A stretch of DNA of 32,540 bases. Source: Desulfosporosinus sp. (lineage in GTDB: Bacteria > Bacillota > Desulfitobacteriia > Desulfitobacteriales > Desulfitobacteriaceae). Below, in pieces: positions 28,656 through 32,540 of this stretch (position 1 is the stretch's first letter; each line of letters opens with the position of its first letter). The stretch covers positions 1 through 32,540 of the forward strand of contig PKWS01000323.1 of NCBI GenBank assembly GCA_003132105.1, written 5' to 3'. The notes under the pieces were generated by a model, which saw nothing but the letters and a program-made list of their open reading frames with translations, ran no database searches and was not told the origin of the DNA. Made by a program: the position numbers and the translations under genes.

Positions 28656-28859
28656 ATAATTAAATAATAATCCTGATAATAATTATTTGGTTTAACCTTT
28701 AATTAATTACGAATATCTCTCTATATAGGGGATTAAATAATTTAAGTAAATTTCTGACTGCCGGCCATATTTGACTTGGAGCCAATTCTGACTGCCGGTC
28801 ACAATTTTAATTTTCCGCTAGATAAAAATTTAATAATAGTTTTTTCCTCCAGAAAGGTT
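28656..28859. other. AT-rich gene-free region with direct repeats upstream of packaging genes
   Basis: No ORF. TTCTGACTGCCGG occurs at 28752-28764 and again at 28786-28798, both continuing as similar CAYA/AATTT stretches, a 34-base period. AT-rich repeats upstream of a small terminase gene fit a packaging (pac/cos) or regulatory region. Confidence 0.45.
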
Positions 28860-28865
28860 TATAAT
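28860..28865 (+). promoter_or_regulatory. Perfect -10 box almost touching the small-terminase start
   Basis: TATAAT at 28860-28865 lies only ten bases before ATG 28876, and no ribosome site stands between, so a transcript from it would be nearly leaderless. The -35 region (TAGTTT) is weak. Confidence 0.4.
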
Positions 28866-28875
28866 ATTTATTATT

Positions 28876-29418
28876 ATGACCCAGGGATGTCACAATTCAG
28901 ATGGTACTCACCTTAACCCCAGATCATGGGGAGGTGGGCGTAAGAAGGGCGGTAAGAACAAGGATATATATCAAGTTCGAGCCGCATTCGATAGAGCCGT
29001 GTTCGTCGGCTGGAATCCTATTGAAGAAATGGCTAGGATGGCTCATACCGGACTGATGCAGCTATTCGATCCGCTAACTCAGCTGCCATATGATCCACCT
29101 CAATTTGTCCCAATAGAGAACAAGATTCGCGCTCGAATGTATGAAGAAGTAGCCTCATACAGTTTTCCCAAATTAAAATCAATAGAATTTCAAGACTCGG
29201 ATAATATTCATACTAGGGTAGGTCTAACAGTGGAGATGGTAAGCGGAGGATGTGTCCAGAGCCAAGAACTTTCTAACAATGGGCCACTAAAAATTACGAA
29301 AGAGATTGAATTAACCCCAGCCGAAACATGGGAAATAGTCGGGGATGATGAAGAAGATGAAGAAGATGAAAAAGATGAAGAAGATGAAAAAGATGAAGAA
29401 GATAAAGAAAAGGATTAA
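28876..29418 (+). CDS. Terminase small subunit-like protein with acidic tail
   Basis: A 180-residue protein. The N-terminus is basic (GGGRKKGGKNKD, as in DUF5681-type phage proteins), followed by helices (AAFDRAVFVGWNPIEEMARMAHTG, ENKIRARMYEEVASYSFPKLKSIEF) in the pattern of many phage small terminases, where a helical repeat ends in PKLKSIE. The last 30 residues are an Asp/Glu/Lys simple repeat (DEEDEKDEEDEKDEED) encoded by a low-complexity GATGAA tract. In tailed phages this subunit recognises DNA for packaging, and the large terminase lies 1.3 kb downstream. No ribosome site is visible. Confidence 0.65.
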   Translation: MTQGCHNSDGTHLNPRSWGGGRKKGGKNKDIYQVRAAFDRAVFVGWNPIEEMARMAHTGLMQLFDPLTQLPYDPPQFVPIENKIRARMYEEVASYSFPKLKSIEFQDSDNIHTRVGLTVEMVSGGCVQSQELSNNGPLKITKEIELTPAETWEIVGDDEEDEEDEKDEEDEKDEEDKEKD

Positions 29419-29448
29419 GAAGATAAACTATAAGGTAAAGGGGAACAA

Positions 29449-29994
29449 ATGAACATTAATGCTCTACTTCCTGAGATTCAGACAGGAGACTATGCCTTAT
29501 TTCGTGGGCATAGTGTCATGTCAGCCGGTATTGAGTGGTTAGCTAAAGTTACTGACTCCAAGTGGGTAAGTAAATTTGGAGTTTATTCTCATATTGCTAA
29601 GTTCTTTTGGGAACAAGGGCAACTTAACGTAGCAGAAATGTGGGATGTAGGGGGGTATCGGGATCTTCGAGCTGTAGCCCGGCTAAAGGAATATGATGGG
29701 CTTTGTTTCTTTGCCCCAGCTCCTCATATTGTACGTGATAACCCGATGGGTACATTCTTCATGATCAATGAGTTTAGAATCACTCCAGCTTTGCAGCATT
29801 ACGGTAATTCAACACTTGGCCTAGTAGCTCTATCCGATCTAACTAATATCCATATTCATCCCGATTCTGTTCAGTCGGTATGCTCTGGGTTTTGTCAGCA
29901 TTGCGATGAGGCTTGCGGCATGACATTTGATCGCCTATTTGCCCCTTCTGATTATCTGGCTATCATAGACAAGGTTGTACCGATAGAATTGTAG
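29449..29994 (+). CDS. Permuted NlpC/P60-like (YiiX-type) cysteine hydrolase
   Basis: A 181-residue protein with ribosome site AAGGGG. It starts IQTGDYALFRGHS and has YSHIAKFFWEQG with His48, VAEMWDVGG with Glu63, LCFFAPAP, and near the end VCSGFCQHCDEACGM with Cys145, then PSDYLA. The order His, then Glu, then Cys is that of the circularly permuted papain-like fold of the YiiX/YebB group. Family members cleave peptide or amide bonds, some in peptidoglycan. It may be a second lysin or a virion-associated hydrolase. It is followed by copy B of the conserved element. Confidence 0.7.
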   Translation: MNINALLPEIQTGDYALFRGHSVMSAGIEWLAKVTDSKWVSKFGVYSHIAKFFWEQGQLNVAEMWDVGGYRDLRAVARLKEYDGLCFFAPAPHIVRDNPMGTFFMINEFRITPALQHYGNSTLGLVALSDLTNIHIHPDSVQSVCSGFCQHCDEACGMTFDRLFAPSDYLAIIDKVVPIEL

Positions 29995-30003
29995 GATCAA
30001 AGA

Positions 30004-30076
30004 GCAAGGGTATAGCAGGAAGGGCCGAATGATAGTAAGGTAAGAAAAGTATACTACTAAAAATCAAACGGCCTTT
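30004..30076 (+). other. Conserved intergenic element, copy B (possible structured RNA)
   Basis: GCAAGG at 30004 and CAGGAAGGGCCGAATG at 30016-30031 match copy A at 2611-2638 without gaps. Here TAGTA pairs with TACTA, and AAGGGCCG (30020-30027) can pair with CGGCCTTT (30069-30076) around that inner hairpin with one G-U pair, giving a nested two-stem structure. Confidence 0.5.
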
Positions 30077-30099
30077 AAACCGCAAATTTGGAGCTTGAT

Positions 30100-30189
30100 A
30101 TGCACATATTATCAGAACATGCAGGATTAATTTTTTTGTTTGTTTTTATGTCGGCCTTTGCAATTTTTGTTTTTTGTATCACAAAATGA
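30100..30189 (+). CDS. Tiny single-helix membrane peptide
   Basis: A 29-residue ORF with GGAG upstream: after MHILSEHAG come about 18 hydrophobic residues (LIFLFVFMSAFAIFVFC) and ITK. Its stop overlaps the lipoprotein-like gene start (ATGA). Possibly a holin- or antiholin-like peptide of the second lysis module; function inferred from position and topology. Confidence 0.45.
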   Translation: MHILSEHAGLIFLFVFMSAFAIFVFCITK

Positions 30190-30437
30190 GAACCATGTTG
30201 GCGGTTATCTGGGAGATTATTCAATCCCTAGCCTGGATGTTCTTAATATATATAATCCTTCAGGTTATGATCGGATGCTCCTCATTTCCTTATAAAATGA
30301 CAGGTTTTGATGTTAGCGCGACCGGTGGCCAGCAATTTTGGAATAATGGCCCTGGGCCGTCTCAGCCGTACTTTACTGAGAGTATTACGGTTAGTGGGCA
30401 TTTTTCAGATCCGCGGTATCTTAGGGAAAATAAGTGA
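30186..30437 (+). CDS. Small lipoprotein-like protein (spanin-like candidate)
   Basis: ATG 30186 is coupled to the upstream peptide (ATGA); TTG 30174 is a poorer choice. The 83-residue protein has a long N-terminal hydrophobic helix (SLAWMFLIYIILQVMIGC) ending in a plausible lipobox at the Cys, then SSFPYK and a polar, Gly/Pro-rich tail (FDVSATGGQQFWNNGPGPSQPYF). A lipid-anchored small protein in a lysis-like cluster resembles an outer-membrane spanin subunit, which would imply a Gram-negative host. The lipobox is imperfect, so it may be a simple membrane protein. Confidence 0.5.
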   Translation: MRTMLAVIWEIIQSLAWMFLIYIILQVMIGCSSFPYKMTGFDVSATGGQQFWNNGPGPSQPYFTESITVSGHFSDPRYLRENK

Positions 30438-30532
30438 AGGACAAGGTTACACTGCTGGAGGTATATCTAAAATGATATTCCCAGTGAAGGACAAGGTTAC
30501 ACTGCTGGAGGTATATCTAAAATGATATTCCC
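30433..30532 (+). repeat. 50-bp exact tandem duplication carrying a start site
   Basis: 30433-30482 and 30483-30532 are identical except at the first junction. Each unit holds GGAGGT and ATGATATTCCCAGTGAAG. The first copy encodes only a 17-codon peptide (30472-30525) and the second starts the real gene at 30522. Confidence 0.9.
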
Positions 30533-30683
30533 AGTGAAGCAGTGGCAGCATGGTAAGTACATTGCAGTATGTGTATTTAAGCATCATAGTTATACCTGTA
30601 GTTTGTTCTTTGACAATTTAATGCTTCGATTCGCTCAGCTCGGGACAGAGAACCGCCGGGCTATTGTAGTTTGCAGAATATGA
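30522..30683 (+). CDS. Small hypothetical protein upstream of terminase
   Basis: A 53-residue ORF with GGAGGT upstream: MIFPVKQWQHGKYIAVCVFKHHSYTCSLFFDNLMLRFAQLG. Its stop overlaps the large terminase start by ATGA, so it probably couples terminase translation. Its first 17 bases are identical to the first 17 of the gene starting at 32522. No family recognised. Confidence 0.55.
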   Translation: MIFPVKQWQHGKYIAVCVFKHHSYTCSLFFDNLMLRFAQLGTENRRAIVVCRI

Positions 30684-32512
30684 GTAGCCCTTACCCCAAA
30701 ATCCAGTTTCCTTTAATATTGGCCCCACTTTTTGAGCCGCATCTTTATAAAGTTGTATGGGGTGGCCGTGGAGGACTTAAAACAAGAAACATCGCCCAGG
30801 CTTTGGTAATCCTGGGCGCTGCTACATCTATCAGAGTAATTTGTTGCAGAGAGATCCAAAAGTCTCTTAAAGATTCAGTACATCAGGAACTAGCCGATGC
30901 TATAGTTCGTGCTGGGCTTGATGATTATTATCGCATCCTGGATAATGAGATCCGGGGTATAAATAATGGTACATTCTTCATCTTCACTGGTCTTAAATCC
31001 AATAGCTCCTCGATTAAATCCACAGCAGCTTTAAATATAGCTTGGGTAGAAGAAGCCGAAGGTGTATCTAAATCATCGTGGGAGTTCCTTGAACCTACGA
31101 TGAGAACACCTTGGCTATTACCCTGCCAGTTCTGGCCCATAGGTACTAAGTTCACGCCGGAAGAACGAAGATTAAATGGTCGGTGGGTAGATCCTGAGAT
31201 CTGGTGTTCATTCAATCCAGATGATGAGACTGACGAAACATATGTTAAATTTGTAGGAGGAGATCCGCCTAGATCAGGATGGAAGCCGCCGCCCGGAGCC
31301 TGGATATGTATGACTTCTTGGCGTGATAATCCATGGATGCCAAGTAATCTTATCATGCAGAAGGACCATCTTGAGGCCACTGATTATGATGCTTATCTTC
31401 ATGTGTGGGAAGGTAAGCCCAGAAAGATGTCTGCAGCTCAAGTACTTCGAGATAAATATGTGAAGCAATGGTTCGAACCCGATCCAGACACATGGGATGG
31501 CCCATATGATGGAACTGACTGGGGATTCTCTAGTGATCCATCAGCTCATAGCCGATGCTGGGTATTCCAAAGACGATTATATATAGAATATGGTTATTAT
31601 GGCTATGGTGTGGAGAATGATGATCTATCTGAATGGTTGAATCAAATGCCCGATGCAGCTAGGCAAGTAAATAGGGCAGACTGTGCCAGGCCAGAAACTA
31701 TCAGCCATTGTCGCAGGCATGGTCATCCGTTAATGATACCGTGTGAGAAATGGCCAGGATCAGTAGAAGATGGAGTTTCATACCTACGTGGTGAATTTGA
31801 TCAGATTGTAATCCACCCGAGATGTGAATCAGCACTGGAAGAAGCTCGGTTATGGTCCTATGAGATAGATAAGAATAGTCAAGAAGTATTGCCTAAACTA
31901 AAGAAAGGCCATGATCATATAATGGATTCTATACGTTACGCTATAGGCCCACTCATTCGAGGCGCTGTTAAGTTGCCTGGTAACTGGTGGCGTAGATGGA
32001 CTGAGACAGAAGCCACGGAACGAGCCATTTCAATCAAGTACGTCATTGTAACCGTTGATGAAACAACAGAAGGAGCTGCTGAACTACGGGCCGTATTCCA
32101 ATTATGGGGTGTTGGTGGCTATAGTAAGATATTCCTGTTAAAAGAGGCAGGCTGTTTTGGCCTATTACCTGAGATCATGGATGAGATAGCTAAATTCTGG
32201 GAGGAATGTGCCCAGTTTGGCAGTTATGTTAAAGCAGCTAGTGAGTTATGGTGTGAGAGTAAATCAATTGGATCTACATTGATCAAAACTCTACGCGCAA
32301 AAGGTATACCTGCAAGGGAATGGGATCAAGAAGATTTGAGCATGAATGATCCATCCTGGAGGGCAAAGCAAGCTTCAGTTCATCTGCATGACGGTAGGGT
32401 ATATATTCCAGTTGGCCCATGTATAGCTATGCAAGAAATAGAAGGTCTTGCCACTAATGCGTTAACTCTAGCATTAATGGTTTGGCAGAAGAGGGGCGGG
32501 GGCGTAGGATAA
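30680..32512 (+). CDS. Large terminase subunit (PBSX/Terminase_3 type) with extra C-terminal domain
   Basis: ATG 30680 overlaps the upstream stop; TTG 30671 is a poorer start. ATPase motifs: VVWGGRGGLKTRNIA (Walker A-like, 25-39), CCREIQKSLKDSVHQ, NIAWVEEAE (Walker B with catalytic Glu, 119-127), SFNPDDETD (coupling, 177-185). The RNase H-like nuclease follows with YDGTDWGFSSDPSA (Asp280), ADCARPETI (Asp334) and HDHIMDSIRYA (Asp416). Terminases of this class end near residue 430-450. Here about 180 more residues follow (VIVTVDETTEGAAELRAVFQLWGVG, LWCESKSIGSTLIKTLRAKGIP) that resemble a second, degenerate nuclease-fold domain of TIGR01630 type. It packages DNA into the prohead and cuts it. Confidence 0.9.
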   Translation: MSSPYPKIQFPLILAPLFEPHLYKVVWGGRGGLKTRNIAQALVILGAATSIRVICCREIQKSLKDSVHQELADAIVRAGLDDYYRILDNEIRGINNGTFFIFTGLKSNSSSIKSTAALNIAWVEEAEGVSKSSWEFLEPTMRTPWLLPCQFWPIGTKFTPEERRLNGRWVDPEIWCSFNPDDETDETYVKFVGGDPPRSGWKPPPGAWICMTSWRDNPWMPSNLIMQKDHLEATDYDAYLHVWEGKPRKMSAAQVLRDKYVKQWFEPDPDTWDGPYDGTDWGFSSDPSAHSRCWVFQRRLYIEYGYYGYGVENDDLSEWLNQMPDAARQVNRADCARPETISHCRRHGHPLMIPCEKWPGSVEDGVSYLRGEFDQIVIHPRCESALEEARLWSYEIDKNSQEVLPKLKKGHDHIMDSIRYAIGPLIRGAVKLPGNWWRRWTETEATERAISIKYVIVTVDETTEGAAELRAVFQLWGVGGYSKIFLLKEAGCFGLLPEIMDEIAKFWEECAQFGSYVKAASELWCESKSIGSTLIKTLRAKGIPAREWDQEDLSMNDPSWRAKQASVHLHDGRVYIPVGPCIAMQEIEGLATNALTLALMVWQKRGGGVG

Positions 32513-32521
32513 GGAGAAAAA

Positions 32522-32540
32522 ATGATATTCCCAGTGAATA
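32522..32540 (+). CDS. Start of the next gene (portal expected), 3' partial
   Basis: AAGGAG and ATG 32522 begin an ORF reading MIFPVN before the window ends. Portal genes usually follow the large terminase, but six codons cannot prove it. Its first 17 bases equal those of the gene at 30522. Confidence 0.5.

Noticed and set aside
30307-30525. 72-codon ORF overlapping the lipoprotein-like gene and the 50-bp duplication
   Set aside because: It reads the neighbour in another frame and the repeat; the real starts are at 30186 and 30522 with proper ribosome sites.
31468-31484. tRNA-like GTTCGAACCC
   Set aside because: It lies in the terminase coding frame (Trp-Phe-Glu-Pro), and no acceptor or anticodon stems surround it.

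Overview
The window is a stretch of a double-stranded DNA tailed-phage (Caudoviricetes) or prophage-like genome. It is AT-rich (roughly 35-45% GC), densely packed, and almost entirely transcribed rightward. Phage origin rests on a large terminase, a small-terminase-like protein, two cell-wall hydrolases each followed by small membrane proteins, a self-contained replisome, about a dozen tiny zinc-knuckle proteins, and frequent ATGA start/stop overlaps (for example at 6889, 8365, 12237, 12389, 13418, 13594, 22973, 24270 and 30680). The host cannot be named. Strong AGGAGG-type ribosome sites and sigma70-like promoters point to a bacterium. A possible outer-membrane lipoprotein in the second lysis-like module weakly favours a Gram-negative one.

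Layout. (1) 1-3341: end of a late region, with a large GH26 glycosidase carrying Ig-like and InlB-like repeats (cut by the left edge), a TIGR02594-type endolysin, a holin-like two-helix protein and an Ala-rich protein, closed by a strong terminator. (2) 3467-3792: a gene-free control region with three successive inverted repeats and then a promoter. (3) 3793-22077: the replication region, with an SNF2-type helicase, conserved phage proteins, an archaeo-eukaryotic-type primase, a UvrD-like helicase whose P-loop is disrupted, a stand-alone TSCPD protein, a DnaQ-like exonuclease, a sliding-clamp-like protein, a DNA-modification-like cassette (conserved small protein, TET-associated-type glycosyltransferase, radical SAM enzyme) and a compact family B DNA polymerase. 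(4) 22177-27157: accessory small genes, with a PD-(D/E)XK nuclease, paired zinc ribbons and a pentapeptide-repeat protein. It also holds a truncated serine recombinase beside a GC-rich foreign-looking gene, and a remnant of a second DUF7666-like gene. (5) 27130-28875: the only leftward gene (a candidate regulator with its own good promoter), then a patch of decayed genes, palindromes, a G-quadruplex motif and tandem repeats. (6) 28876-32540: packaging and a second lysis-like module, with a small-terminase-like protein, a permuted NlpC/P60-like hydrolase, small membrane and lipoprotein genes, an unusually long large terminase and the first codons of the next gene.

How it works together. SNF2 helicase, primase, polymerase B, clamp, exonuclease and PD-(D/E)XK nuclease would form a phage-encoded replication and recombination set. 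The glycosyltransferase and radical SAM pair suggests that the phage DNA carries a modified, glycosylated base; no TET/JBP dioxygenase is visible here, so the first modification step would have to be elsewhere. Early units seem to share a promoter/leader signature (CTTTAC, TATRAT, then GGATTAWAG close to the start codon). Both hydrolase genes are followed by the same short conserved element and then tiny membrane proteins.

Caution. Three genes (10062-11491, 11766-11914, 27758-27954) are broken at or next to homopolymer runs. These may be real mutations, recoding sites or assembly errors, and raw reads are needed to decide.
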